Positions 1-8,648 of a stretch of DNA of 47,950 bases are shown in pieces. The DNA lies in NCBI GenBank assembly GCA_944391335.1, contig CALXTF010000009.1:1-47950 (forward strand), in the 5' to 3' direction. The notes beneath the pieces were generated by a model that did no database searches, was not told where the DNA came from, and saw only the letters and a program-made list of their open reading frames with translations. The translations under genes and the position numbers were made by a program. Source of the stretch: an uncultured Alphaproteobacteria bacterium (GTDB taxonomy: Bacteria > Pseudomonadota > Alphaproteobacteria > RF32 > CAG-239). How positions within the stretch are numbered: the stretch's first letter is position 1; the number at the start of each line of letters is the position of its first letter.

Positions 1-270
1 CTGTTGGTGGTGCCGTAAGAATTATAAATTGCCCCGCCATAAGCAGAAGAAGTACTTGAAGCATAATTACCGATAAAATCGCCGGTAATGTCGCCGATGG
101 TGCCGTCATTATCAATCGCCCCGCCGCTACGAGAGGCATAATTACCGATAAAATCACCGATGATGCTGTTGATGGTGCCGTAAGAATTATAAATTGCCCC
201 GCCATAAGCAGAAGAAGTACTTGAAGCATAATTACCGATAAAGTCGCCGGTGATGTTGCCGATGGTGGCA
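1..270. repeat. Near-identical direct repeat inside the adhesin gene (offset 165 bp)
   Basis: Bases 1-105 and 166-270 match with only about four mismatches. The offset of 165 bp is 55 codons, so the repeats stay in frame. Each copy encodes the GGAIYNSYGT and IGDFIGNYASSTSSAY blocks. Further, more divergent units follow to about position 620. This is a coding tandem repeat, not a CRISPR. Confidence 0.8.
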
Positions 271-1385
271 TTTCTATCATTATAAATAGCCCCGCCAGAA
301 GAAGCATAATTGCCGATAAAATTGCCGGTAATATTGCCGATGGTGGTATTAGTGCCACTATTATAAATAGCCCCGCCAGCAGTAGAAGCATAATTACCGA
401 TAAAATCGCCGATGATGTTGCCGATAACCGCACTTGAATCAGCATCCGCATAATTGGCTATCGCCCCGCCATAAGCATAAGCATAAGCACGAGAACCGGA
501 AGCTGTTGCGGTAACGCTGTTGTTAATAAAATCCGCCGTGATATTGCCAAGAGTTGCTGTTGCTCCGCCGGTGGCAAAATTCGCTATCGCTCCGCCATAA
601 TAATAAAGATATTTGAGAGAGAGGCCAGTCACCGTCAAAGTCGCGGTTGCTTGGTTGCCGCTAAAAAGCTTGTTGCTGATATCTCCGTAATCTCCAGAAG
701 TATGACTAATCGCTGCCCCTCCGGCTTCATAAGTTTTGCTAGCACTTAGATTTGTTATAGAAAAATCTTTCGGTGAGGCGGTCACAATCTCATAGTCGGA
801 TGGTTTTGTATATTGATAATAAAAGGATTGAGTTTGATTATTAGGTAAATTAACTTCCACCGAACCGTTGGTTTGTCCGCCGGTTAAGGTGCTGTCGCTC
901 CATTCGATATTGCTTGAGGTTGAAAAGGTTTCCGGTTTTAAGATGACTTTATAATATTGAGGCGTTAAATTGCCCTCGGCGTCGGCTTGATTAATGATAA
1001 AGTTATAATCACTCTCCGTTCCTTGAGCGTATTCAAATACACTATCGGGAATGGCGGCAATATCAAAATTATATTTAACGCCGTTTAAGTCAAATATCCC
1101 ATTGGCGTCTGCAATCAGTTGTCCCGCGGATGTTCCGGCTAAAATGGTTAATAAGGAAGCGTCGCTGCCTTGCGGAATAAAATAATATTTAACATTATCA
1201 ATCGTGACTTCAACCGCTCCCGCGGGCAGATCCGTATCGACTTGAGTTAAGGCGTAATCGCCGCTTAAAACAGAACCTTGCGCTTTCAGCGCGTCTAACG
1301 TTGGTTCAAATACTGCCGCTGTTGCCGAGGTTGAAAGTATCGTCCCCGCCAATAAAAGATAACAGATACCGTGTGATTTTATCAT
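1..1385 (-). CDS. Repeat-rich surface protein, probable autotransporter adhesin (N-terminal part, runs off left edge)
   Basis: The frame stays open from an ATG at 1385 to the window edge, giving about 461 residues. The first 24 residues form a signal peptide: charged start (MIKSHG), hydrophobic core, and an Ala-rich end (STSATAA). Residues of roughly 25-200 are a non-repetitive region. After that come repeats built on GGAI-x-N and IGNITGDFIGNYAS, spaced about 22-30 residues, as in right-handed beta-helix passengers of autotransporters. The start is chosen because AAGGA lies 8 nt upstream; an in-frame ATG at 1394 abuts that site too closely. A strong promoter sits about 75 bp upstream. The beta-barrel is not in view, so autotransporter type is inferred. 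The cell-surface role is likely; the ligand is unknown. The protein encoded at the right edge carries a matching kind of barrel. Confidence 0.75.
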   Translation of the reverse strand, partial: MIKSHGICYLLLAGTILSTSATAAVFEPTLDALKAQGSVLSGDYALTQVDTDLPAGAVEVTIDNVKYYFIPQGSDASLLTILAGTSAGQLIADANGIFDLNGVKYNFDIAAIPDSVFEYAQGTESDYNFIINQADAEGNLTPQYYKVILKPETFSTSSNIEWSDSTLTGGQTNGSVEVNLPNNQTQSFYYQYTKPSDYEIVTASPKDFSITNLSASKTYEAGGAAISHTSGDYGDISNKLFSGNQATATLTVTGLSLKYLYYYGGAIANFATGGATATLGNITADFINNSVTATASGSRAYAYAYGGAIANYADADSSAVIGNIIGDFIGNYASTAGGAIYNSGTNTTIGNITGNFIGNYASSGGAIYNDRNATIGNITGDFIGNYASSTSSAYGGAIYNSYGTINSIIGDFIGNYASRSGGAIDNDGTIGDITGDFIGNYASSTSSAYGGAIYNSYGTTN

Positions 1386-1458
1386 TGCCGTCATCCTTCT
1401 TTTGTTAAAACAACAAAATTTTTTGAAAAAGCACCATCGTTTTTCAGTTGTAGGTATT

Positions 1459-1487
1459 ATTATATTCTATCTTATCAATTAATTCAA
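1459..1487 (-). promoter_or_regulatory. Sigma70-type promoter for the left-edge adhesin
   Basis: Read on the minus strand: -35 TTGAAT (1487-1482), a 17-bp spacer, then a consensus -10 TATAAT (1464-1459). Transcription would start near 1452, giving a leader of about 65 nt before the ATG at 1385. It is the cleanest promoter in the window. The adhesin is therefore probably transcribed separately from recG, which ends at 1551. Confidence 0.65.
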
Positions 1488-1550
1488 GAAATATCGTTAA
1501 TTCTATGTTAAACATTTTTAATTAAAAATTAAGCATAAAAAATCAGGTCA

Positions 1551-3635
1551 TTATCCCGATAAATACGTTTTAACGACTTGATCTCGTTCAAAAAGATAAA
1601 GTAAATTCCTTAAAGCCTGTCCCCTCGGTGAAGAAAGCGTCGGATCAACAGAAATAATCATTTTGGCATCTTTATAAGCCGTAAAAAGAAGATCTTCATG
1701 TTCCGGCATTTGCGCCAATAGAAATTGTTCTCCTCCGCTTTGCTTGGTGCCAAGTATCTCCCCGCCGCCGCGAAGTTTTAAATCTTCTTCGGCTATAATA
1801 AATCCATCTTCCGTCTTGCGCATGATGTTTAAACGCTTGTATGCCGTATCGCTTAACGGATATCCATAAAGCAATACACAAATAGCCGGTCTAAAACCAC
1901 GTTTAACACGACCTCGTAATTGATGTAATTGCGCTAAACCAAAACGCTCGGCATGCTCTACAATCATAACCGTCGCTTGTGGAACATTCACCCCGACTTC
2001 AATAACCGTCGTGGCAACAAGTAATTTAATCTCTCCGTTTTTAAAACGCTCCATTATCTCGTTTTTTTCTTTTTCTTTCATTTTTCCATGAACTAAACCA
2101 ACCGTCTTTCCAAAAATATCAGATAAAATCTCAAACCTGTTTTTAGCTGCCGCTAAATCTACCTTTTCCGATTCTTCAACTAAAGGACAAACCCAATATA
2201 TCTGTTCCCCTGATTCAATTTTGTGTCTAAGCGCAACAATAAGATCTTTTATTTTTGTAAGCGGCATAACTCTTGTGTCAACAGGTTTTCTGCCAATCGG
2301 CAACTCATCTATCTTAGAATATTCCATATCCCCATATGTCGTCAAAAATAAAGTCCGAGGAATGGGAGTGGCCGTCATCACCAATACATCCGCACAATTC
2401 CCTTTATCCGAAAAACCTAAACGTTGATGAACCCCAAAACGATGTTGTTCATCAATAATAACACAAGCTAAATCCGCAAAAACAACATCCTCAACAAAAA
2501 GCGCGTGCGTGCCTATCAATATATTTATCTTTCCCGCCTTTAAATCGTCTAAAATTTCCCTACGATGCTTCCCTTTTATCTTTCCGGTCAAAAGTTCCGT
2601 TTTTAATCCAATCTCCTCTATAAGCGGCGCAATCGTATCATAATGCTGCTTGGCTAAAATCTCAGTCGGTGCCATAATAGCCGCTTGAAAACCACACTCA
2701 ACAGCGTTAAGCATCGTTAATAACGCAACAATCGTCTTGCCACTCCCAACATCTCCTTGTAATAATCGCAACATCCTATATTCACTCGCCTGATCTTCAT
2801 ATATTTCACTAAGAACTTTTTGCTGCGCATGTGTTAATTTAAAAGATAACCGACTTAAAATTTGTCTTCGAAAACAACCGTCTCCTTTTATCTTTCGCCC
2901 CTTTTGTCTCTTTATATTCTCTCTGACCAGAGCAAGAGATAACTGGTTAGCTAAAAGCTCATCATACGCTAATCTCATTCTTGCTCGTGATAAAGGAGCC
3001 AAATCCTCTATCCCCTTCGGATGATGTAGCTTGTATAATGCTTCATTAAAAGAGGGTAACGCTAAAGACTTTTGATAATTTGGATCAAGCCATTCCATCA
3101 TCAACGGCATCTTCGTAAAAGCTATATGAACTAATCGATAAATAAACTTGTTGGTTATACCGGCCGTTAAACCGTAAATCGGTTCTATTTCCGGAATCTT
3201 CCATATCTCTTCAGGTAATACAATGTAATCAGGATGACTCATCTGCCAGTGATCCTTGAAATATTCAACACGTCCGCTGACAATCCTTAAATCATTTATG
3301 GGTAAGCTTTTGTTAATCGTTTCAGAATAAATCTTAAAAAATACTAAAACTAATCTATCTCCTGCCTCATCTTCACAATAAACTTGATAAGGCTGCTTGC
3401 TGCTCTTAGGAGGTATATGCCTTAAAACTCTTATCTTTAAGGTGTTTATTTCTCCACTCTTAACCTGCTTTATGGCTGCAACATATCTCCTGTCATTAAC
3501 ACTATATGGTATATGCCATAATAAATCTATAACTTTACAAATACCCAGATTTTCCAATAACCGCTCATATTTCTCTCCAACGCCGGAAAGAGAAGAAAGA
3601 CCAGAAAATAACGGATATAAAAAAGACGGACGCAT
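1551..3635 (-). CDS. recG: ATP-dependent DNA helicase RecG
   Basis: RecG remodels stalled replication forks and branch-migrates Holliday junctions in the cytoplasm. The 694-residue product has the usual family length. The N-terminus holds the wedge/OB region (SLSGVGEKYERLLENLGI, then the HIPYSVNDRR segment). The superfamily 2 helicase core follows with Walker A GDVGSGKT near residue 297, Walker B as DEQHRFG near residue 393, and motif III TATPIPRT. The C-terminal half carries HGKMKEKEK, VIEVGVNVPQA and the QLRGRVKRG motif. A GAGA element precedes the ATG at 3635. The gene is divergent from mfd with 84 bp between them. In many alphaproteobacteria sdhE lies between these two genes; it is absent here. 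Confidence 0.97.
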   Translation of the reverse strand: MRPSFLYPLFSGLSSLSGVGEKYERLLENLGICKVIDLLWHIPYSVNDRRYVAAIKQVKSGEINTLKIRVLRHIPPKSSKQPYQVYCEDEAGDRLVLVFFKIYSETINKSLPINDLRIVSGRVEYFKDHWQMSHPDYIVLPEEIWKIPEIEPIYGLTAGITNKFIYRLVHIAFTKMPLMMEWLDPNYQKSLALPSFNEALYKLHHPKGIEDLAPLSRARMRLAYDELLANQLSLALVRENIKRQKGRKIKGDGCFRRQILSRLSFKLTHAQQKVLSEIYEDQASEYRMLRLLQGDVGSGKTIVALLTMLNAVECGFQAAIMAPTEILAKQHYDTIAPLIEEIGLKTELLTGKIKGKHRREILDDLKAGKINILIGTHALFVEDVVFADLACVIIDEQHRFGVHQRLGFSDKGNCADVLVMTATPIPRTLFLTTYGDMEYSKIDELPIGRKPVDTRVMPLTKIKDLIVALRHKIESGEQIYWVCPLVEESEKVDLAAAKNRFEILSDIFGKTVGLVHGKMKEKEKNEIMERFKNGEIKLLVATTVIEVGVNVPQATVMIVEHAERFGLAQLHQLRGRVKRGFRPAICVLLYGYPLSDTAYKRLNIMRKTEDGFIIAEEDLKLRGGGEILGTKQSGGEQFLLAQMPEHEDLLFTAYKDAKMIISVDPTLSSPRGQALRNLLYLFERDQVVKTYLSG

Positions 3636-3658
3636 GGTTCATAATCTCTAAAAAAAGA

Positions 3659-3687
3659 TTGATAACAAAATTAATTGTATATATTTT
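3659..3687 (+). promoter_or_regulatory. Possible promoter for mfd
   Basis: TTGATA at 3659-3664 is followed, 17 bp later, by TATTTT (3682-3687); an alternative TATATT at 3680 gives 15 bp. The mfd ATG at 3720 is preceded by AAGGAAG with about 9 nt spacing. The region is so AT-rich that a chance match is plausible. Confidence 0.35.
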
Positions 3688-3719
3688 AAAAAAAGTTGTA
3701 AATAAGGAAGATTAATATT

Positions 3720-6700
3720 ATGGAAAAATCTCTTAAAAACCAAATTACTTCTCTTTCATCAGTCAGCGAAGGATATGAAGCTTTCGCTGTCGCTGATATA
3801 TGGAAAAATTCTCAAAACGATGTGCTTTATGTCGCAAGTAACGGCTTAACTTTAGAACAAAATGCCGATATTTTGCAAATTCTGCTCCCAGATACCGAAA
3901 TTCTACGTTTCCCCGCATGGGATACCGTCCCTTATGACCGCGTTTCTCCTAACCCTAATATTATATCTCAACGAATAAATACTCTTGCTAAACTTGCCTT
4001 TAATCCCGAAACAAAAAAAACAAGAATCATCGTTGCAAGCGTCGGTTCAGTCTTACAAAAAATTCCTCCTAAAAAAGTATTCCTTAACGCTATGAAAATA
4101 ATCTCCGTCGGAAATGTATTGAATTTTAATGATTTCCTTCATTATGCCTCAATCAATGGTTATGCTCGTGTCGAACAAGTCATGGAACCTGGAGAATACG
4201 CCGTCAGAGGCGATATTATCGATATTTTTCCAACCGGAGCCAGTCAACCTTTGCGTATAGATCTGTTCGGTGATGAAGTCGAAAAAATACGCCGCTTCGA
4301 CGTCTTAACCCAAAGAACAATCGGTGAAGAAAAAAATTATACCTTCCAAGCCGCCGGTGAAGTGACACTAGATGAAAACAGTATTAAAAATTTCCGCCGG
4401 CACTATCGCGAAACTTTCGGTGCCGCTTTTAAAAATGATGAAATTTACGAGGCTGTTTCTAATGGACGTAAATATATGGGTATGGAAAATTGGCTCCCCT
4501 TCTTCTATGACGAAAATTTACCCGACTTGTTCCAGTATATACCTCAGGCAAAAATTATCATCGGACGTAATGTCCAAGATTCCCTGCCGGCTAAATGCGA
4601 AAGTATCTCAGACCATTATTCCGAACGCTTGCAAACTTTGAATCCTAAAAATGAATCCGATGTTTATCGACCTGTCCCTCCTGAACAAATGTTCCTAACC
4701 CAAAATGAAATCGAACAAAAATTTAAACAAAAAAATGCCATTAAATTAACTCAATTAAATTTACCCAACAATAATACCAATATGGATACAGGTGTTATCC
4801 CTGGTCGAAATTTCTCCACCGCTAAAAATATCAGTACGACACAAGTCTATTCGGACCTCTTGGCTTATCTTAATGAATATTCTAAACTTAAAAGAATTAT
4901 TTGTTGCTATACCCAAGGTTCTCGCGAACGTTTGTTCTCTCTGATTAATGAAGCAAAAAAAAATTCCCCTTACAGTAATACTAAAATAGTTCTTGCCGAT
5001 ACTTGGAATGAGGCTCTCAATAAAAATGATGTGGCCTTATTAATCATGCCTCTCTCTCAAGGATTTAGAAATTCAAAAATATGCTTGATTTCTGAACAAG
5101 ATATCTTAGGTATACGTCAACATCGACGAATAAAAAAAGTTACTTCCAAAGATTTTATTTCCGATTTGTCTGCCTTAAGTATCGGAGAATTAGTCGTTCA
5201 TATCGAACATGGTATTGGGCGTTTCATGGGATTGGAAACCATTACAGCAGGAAATGCTCCCCATGATTGTTTGAAAATTCTTTACGCTAATGATGATAAA
5301 TTATTCGTTCCTGTCGAAAATATTGAGACTGTTTCTCGTTATGGCGCAGATGATGAAAATATTCGACTTGACACTCTCGGAGGTGGAGCTTGGGAAGCTA
5401 AAAAAACAAAAGTTAAAAAAAGAATTCATGAAATCGCCGAAAAATTAATCGCTATCGCCGCAGAAAGACAATTAAAAAAAGCCGATAAATTTATTCCCCA
5501 AGAAGGTTTATATGATGAATTTTGTTCTGGTTTCCCTTATACCGAAACAGATGATCAACTTAACGCTATTTCCGACGTCCTTTGTGATTTGGCCGCCGGA
5601 ACACCTATGGATAGATTAATTTGCGGCGATGTCGGCTTCGGTAAAACAGAAGTGGCTCTTCGCGCAGCATTTACCGTAGCTTTATCCGGAGCTCAAGTCG
5701 CCTTAATCGTCCCAACAACACTCCTTGCTCGACAACACTATTATAATTTCTGCCAAAGAATGAAGGGCTTTCCTCTCAATATAGCTATGCTGTCACGCTT
5801 ACAAACATCGACAGAAGCAAAAAAAATCAAAGAAAATCTTAAAAACGGTTCCATAGATATTGTAATCGGAACTCATGCCTTACTTGCCGATAATATTGAA
5901 TTTAACAATCTTGAATTATTGATTATTGATGAAGAACAGCATTTCGGCGTCTCACATAAAGAAAAACTTAAAAATCTTAAATCAAATGTTCATGTTCTCA
6001 CTCTAACCGCAACTCCAATTCCAAGAACTTTGCAAATGTCGTTAACAGGCGTTAAACAACTCTCAATTATCGCAACTCCACCTGTGGATAGATTAGCCGC
6101 TCGTACTTTCGTTATGCCTTTTGACAGGGTGATGATAAAAGAAGCTGTTTATCGTGAAAAATACCGCGGCGGACAAACTTTTGTCGTTTGCCCAAGAGTT
6201 TCCGATATTAATAACGTTTATGAAATTTTACAAGAATTGGCTCCTGATGCCAAAATTCTTATAGCCCACGGACAAATGCCGGTTAAACAATTGGAAGATG
6301 TCATGAATTCTTTCGCCGATCATAAAGCCGATATTCTACTGTCAACGACAATTATTGAATCAGGTATCGATATGCCGACAGTAAATACAATGATTGTGTA
6401 TCGCGCCGATATGTTTGGTTTAGCACAGCTTTATCAACTTCGTGGACGTATCGGACGTTCAAAAGTAAGAGGCTATTGCTATTTTACCATACCGGCACAG
6501 AAACACTTAAAGCCTATTGCCGAACGCCGCTTAAGTATATTACAAGCTCTGGATAGTTTGGGCGCAGGTTTTTCTTTAGCAAGTCACGATATGGATATTC
6601 GCGGTTCCGGTAATATTTTGGGAGAAGAACAATCCGGTCATATCAAAGAAGTTGGAATAGCTCTTTATCATCATATGTTGGAAGAAGAAATTGAACGCAT

Positions 6701-7181
6701 TAAAGCCGGAGAAACACTTGAAAATCAGAAATCAACAGATTGGAGCCCCCAGATTATTACCGGTGTGCCGATTATGATACCCGAAACTTATGTTCGTGAT
6801 TTAGGTATACGACTTGGTTTATATAAGCGTATAGGAAATCTTGATACTTCTGAAGCTCTGTTGGATATGCGTGAGGAACTCATTGACAGATTCGGTCCTA
6901 TTCCCCAAGAGGTCGAAAATCTTTTGAAAACAGTCGAAATTAGACAATTGTGCAAAAAAGCTAATATCGAAAAAATAGATGCAGGAGCTAAAGGATTTTT
7001 AATTGCTTTTCATAATAATGTTTTCCATGCTCCGGAAAAACTCATAAAAATGATTGAACGTTCATTCGGTACTATAAAAATTCGGCCGGACCAAAAAATC
7101 TTGATAAATGGAGATTTAGAAAGCTATCCTCAGAGATTATCCGTAATTCGTGAATATATTAATCGTATAAATCAACTTTAA
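3720..7181 (+). CDS. mfd: Transcription-repair coupling factor Mfd
   Basis: Mfd releases RNA polymerase stalled at DNA lesions and recruits UvrA. The 1153-residue product is full length. Domains in order: UvrB-like N-terminal module (residues ~1-330, with RFPAWDTVPYDRVSPNP), the RNA polymerase interaction domain (near 495, VVHIEHGIGRFMGLE), and the translocase with Walker A GDVGFGKTE (~636), Walker B DEEQHFG (~736), TATPIPRT and QLRGRIGRS. The C-terminal TRCF domain spans about residues 990-1100. A good ribosome binding site (AAGGAAG) fixes the start. It is transcribed away from recG and ends at a strong hairpin shared with the convergent DUF192 gene. Confidence 0.98.
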   Translation: MEKSLKNQITSLSSVSEGYEAFAVADIWKNSQNDVLYVASNGLTLEQNADILQILLPDTEILRFPAWDTVPYDRVSPNPNIISQRINTLAKLAFNPETKKTRIIVASVGSVLQKIPPKKVFLNAMKIISVGNVLNFNDFLHYASINGYARVEQVMEPGEYAVRGDIIDIFPTGASQPLRIDLFGDEVEKIRRFDVLTQRTIGEEKNYTFQAAGEVTLDENSIKNFRRHYRETFGAAFKNDEIYEAVSNGRKYMGMENWLPFFYDENLPDLFQYIPQAKIIIGRNVQDSLPAKCESISDHYSERLQTLNPKNESDVYRPVPPEQMFLTQNEIEQKFKQKNAIKLTQLNLPNNNTNMDTGVIPGRNFSTAKNISTTQVYSDLLAYLNEYSKLKRIICCYTQGSRERLFSLINEAKKNSPYSNTKIVLADTWNEALNKNDVALLIMPLSQGFRNSKICLISEQDILGIRQHRRIKKVTSKDFISDLSALSIGELVVHIEHGIGRFMGLETITAGNAPHDCLKILYANDDKLFVPVENIETVSRYGADDENIRLDTLGGGAWEAKKTKVKKRIHEIAEKLIAIAAERQLKKADKFIPQEGLYDEFCSGFPYTETDDQLNAISDVLCDLAAGTPMDRLICGDVGFGKTEVALRAAFTVALSGAQVALIVPTTLLARQHYYNFCQRMKGFPLNIAMLSRLQTSTEAKKIKENLKNGSIDIVIGTHALLADNIEFNNLELLIIDEEQHFGVSHKEKLKNLKSNVHVLTLTATPIPRTLQMSLTGVKQLSIIATPPVDRLAARTFVMPFDRVMIKEAVYREKYRGGQTFVVCPRVSDINNVYEILQELAPDAKILIAHGQMPVKQLEDVMNSFADHKADILLSTTIIESGIDMPTVNTMIVYRADMFGLAQLYQLRGRIGRSKVRGYCYFTIPAQKHLKPIAERRLSILQALDSLGAGFSLASHDMDIRGSGNILGEEQSGHIKEVGIALYHHMLEEEIERIKAGETLENQKSTDWSPQIITGVPIMIPETYVRDLGIRLGLYKRIGNLDTSEALLDMREELIDRFGPIPQEVENLLKTVEIRQLCKKANIEKIDAGAKGFLIAFHNNVFHAPEKLIKMIERSFGTIKIRPDQKILINGDLESYPQRLSVIREYINRINQL

Positions 7182-7185
7182 TAAA

Positions 7186-7219
7186 AATAAGCACTGTTTT
7201 TTTAAAAACAGTGCTTATT
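7186..7219. terminator. Bidirectional terminator between mfd and the DUF192 gene
   Basis: A perfect 16-bp stem: AATAAGCACTGTTTTT, loop TT, AAAAACAGTGCTTATT. Only 4 nt separate it from the mfd stop. The stem has A/T runs on both sides, so it can serve the convergent gene as well. Confidence 0.85.
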
Positions 7220-7236
7220 AATTATATTTCCCAATA

Positions 7237-7725
7237 TTATTGAGAAATTTTATCTTCATTATTATTTTCTTCTTCAAAAGAATTGAAAAGTTTATATTCA
7301 ACCATATCACCGATTTCAATACCATGAGCCTTAGTATCGCCGCCATTTACTTCAAGAACGGCGTATGCAGGGTAGGGAGCAACAATAATTTGTGTGGAAT
7401 TAGGTTCGGCATTTTCATAAATCCAATAAATCATACCATCTTTATCAATAAAAATCATATCAAGAGCTATTTTGGTATCTTTCATCCACATAGCTGTTGG
7501 TGTATCAGTTAATTTCGATAGATCAAAAATCATACCCTTATTTTTATCAAGGCTTTCGCGATTCATTAATCCGGTCGTAAGCTCATCACGAGATTGAGCT
7601 AATTCAACATTATAAATAACTTTATTTCCTTGGGCATCAGTAATAACCAATTCTTCTTGGCTTTCTTTTTTAGAACAAGCCGTAAGCATCATAAACATTA
7701 TAAAAAATGAAAATATTTTTGACAT
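7237..7725 (-). CDS. DUF192 family lipoprotein
   Basis: A 162-residue secreted lipoprotein of unknown function. The signal sequence ends in the lipobox LTAC, so the mature protein begins at that Cys and is tethered in the periplasm. The DUF192 signature is clear: TTGLMNRESLDKNKGMIFDL, MWMKDTKIALDMIFID and YAVLEVNGGD. I choose the ATG at 7725 (MSKIF) because GGAGGA lies about 7 nt upstream; the longer ATG at 7740 overlaps that ribosome binding site itself. It is convergent with mfd. DUF192 proteins are common beside envelope genes in alphaproteobacteria, but no enzymatic role is established that I would assert. Confidence 0.88.
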   Translation of the reverse strand: MSKIFSFFIMFMMLTACSKKESQEELVITDAQGNKVIYNVELAQSRDELTTGLMNRESLDKNKGMIFDLSKLTDTPTAMWMKDTKIALDMIFIDKDGMIYWIYENAEPNSTQIIVAPYPAYAVLEVNGGDTKAHGIEIGDMVEYKLFNSFEEENNNEDKISQ

Positions 7726-7893
7726 TATATATTCCTCCATATTTAAATATTGTTTTTGTCAGTATAACAAGTTTATTAATAAAAACAAATTTATTTTTAA
7801 AAAGTTATCAATTTATGTTTTTTAAATCTTGTGTAATTATGTTTCTTAGGATAAAACAATATAAAGTTTAATCATATATGTATAGGTATAAAA

Positions 7894-8643
7894 ATGTTGT
7901 CGGGGATAAAAAATATAAAAAAAGCTATTTTCTTAATTAGTTTAGCAACAATCGGCGGTTGTGCGTCAACCGTTGAAGAAAACAATTATCAAGAATCGGA
8001 AAAAAAAGCTGCTATTGAAACTTATCGTCCAATTCATAAACAATTAACCGAGACTAAAATATTAGGCTCTGATGAAATTAATGCCGCCTATGAAGATAAA
8101 AGAGAAGCAGCACCGGTAATACCTGTAATTCGTCAAAATCAAACCGATATGCAAAAATTAGATAAAGAAAAAGAATTTAATAAAATTCTAATGGGTGAAA
8201 AAGAAAAGAAAATAGAAAAACAAATTTCTCAAAAAAAAACAAACATTCCGAATGTAACCCCCCCAATAAATAAAACGGAACCAAGTATCGCATATCAAGC
8301 AGCAACAATTTTCTTTGCCGACGGCAGCACCGTTGTTGCTTCGAAATATTATCCCGAATTATCTAAAATAGCGCAAATGGCAAAAGAAAAAAATGCACAT
8401 ATTACTGTTTATGGTTTTTCTTCCAGTCGCACCAAAGATATGGATATAGCTAAACATAAAATGGTAAATTTCAAAATTTCATTAAAACGAGCCGAAAATG
8501 TGGTCGCAGCGTTAGTCAAAGCCGGTGTTGATAAAAACTCTATAAAACTGGAAGCACTATCTGACACAATGCCTCTTTATTCGGAAGCTATGCCGGCAGG
8601 TGAACGAATGAACAGACGTGCCGAAATTTATGTGAGCTATTAA
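7894..8643 (+). CDS. OmpA-family lipoprotein with atypical C-terminal domain
   Basis: The 249-residue product has a lipobox, IGGC, with the acylated Cys at residue 23. A charged, low-complexity linker follows (~25-130). Residues ~133-249 resemble the OmpA C-terminal peptidoglycan-binding fold: ATIFFADGSTVVAS, SLKRAENVVAALVKAGV and the terminal NRRAEIYV. The Arg of SLKRA (Arg199) is kept. The Asp that normally follows in the GHTD motif appears to be Ser177 (YGFSSSRT), so diaminopimelate binding may be weakened or lost. AGG lies 7 nt before the ATG. The recJ start follows the stop by 5 nt, suggesting co-transcription. The likely location is the outer-membrane inner leaflet. Confidence 0.75.
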   Translation: MLSGIKNIKKAIFLISLATIGGCASTVEENNYQESEKKAAIETYRPIHKQLTETKILGSDEINAAYEDKREAAPVIPVIRQNQTDMQKLDKEKEFNKILMGEKEKKIEKQISQKKTNIPNVTPPINKTEPSIAYQAATIFFADGSTVVASKYYPELSKIAQMAKEKNAHITVYGFSSSRTKDMDIAKHKMVNFKISLKRAENVVAALVKAGVDKNSIKLEALSDTMPLYSEAMPAGERMNRRAEIYVSY

Positions 8644-8648
8644 CTAAA

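Noticed and set aside
1-620. Regular repeats resembling a CRISPR array
   Set aside because: The repeats are in frame, translate to GGAI/IGDFIGNYAS beta-helix units, vary in spacing and lie within a gene with a signal peptide.
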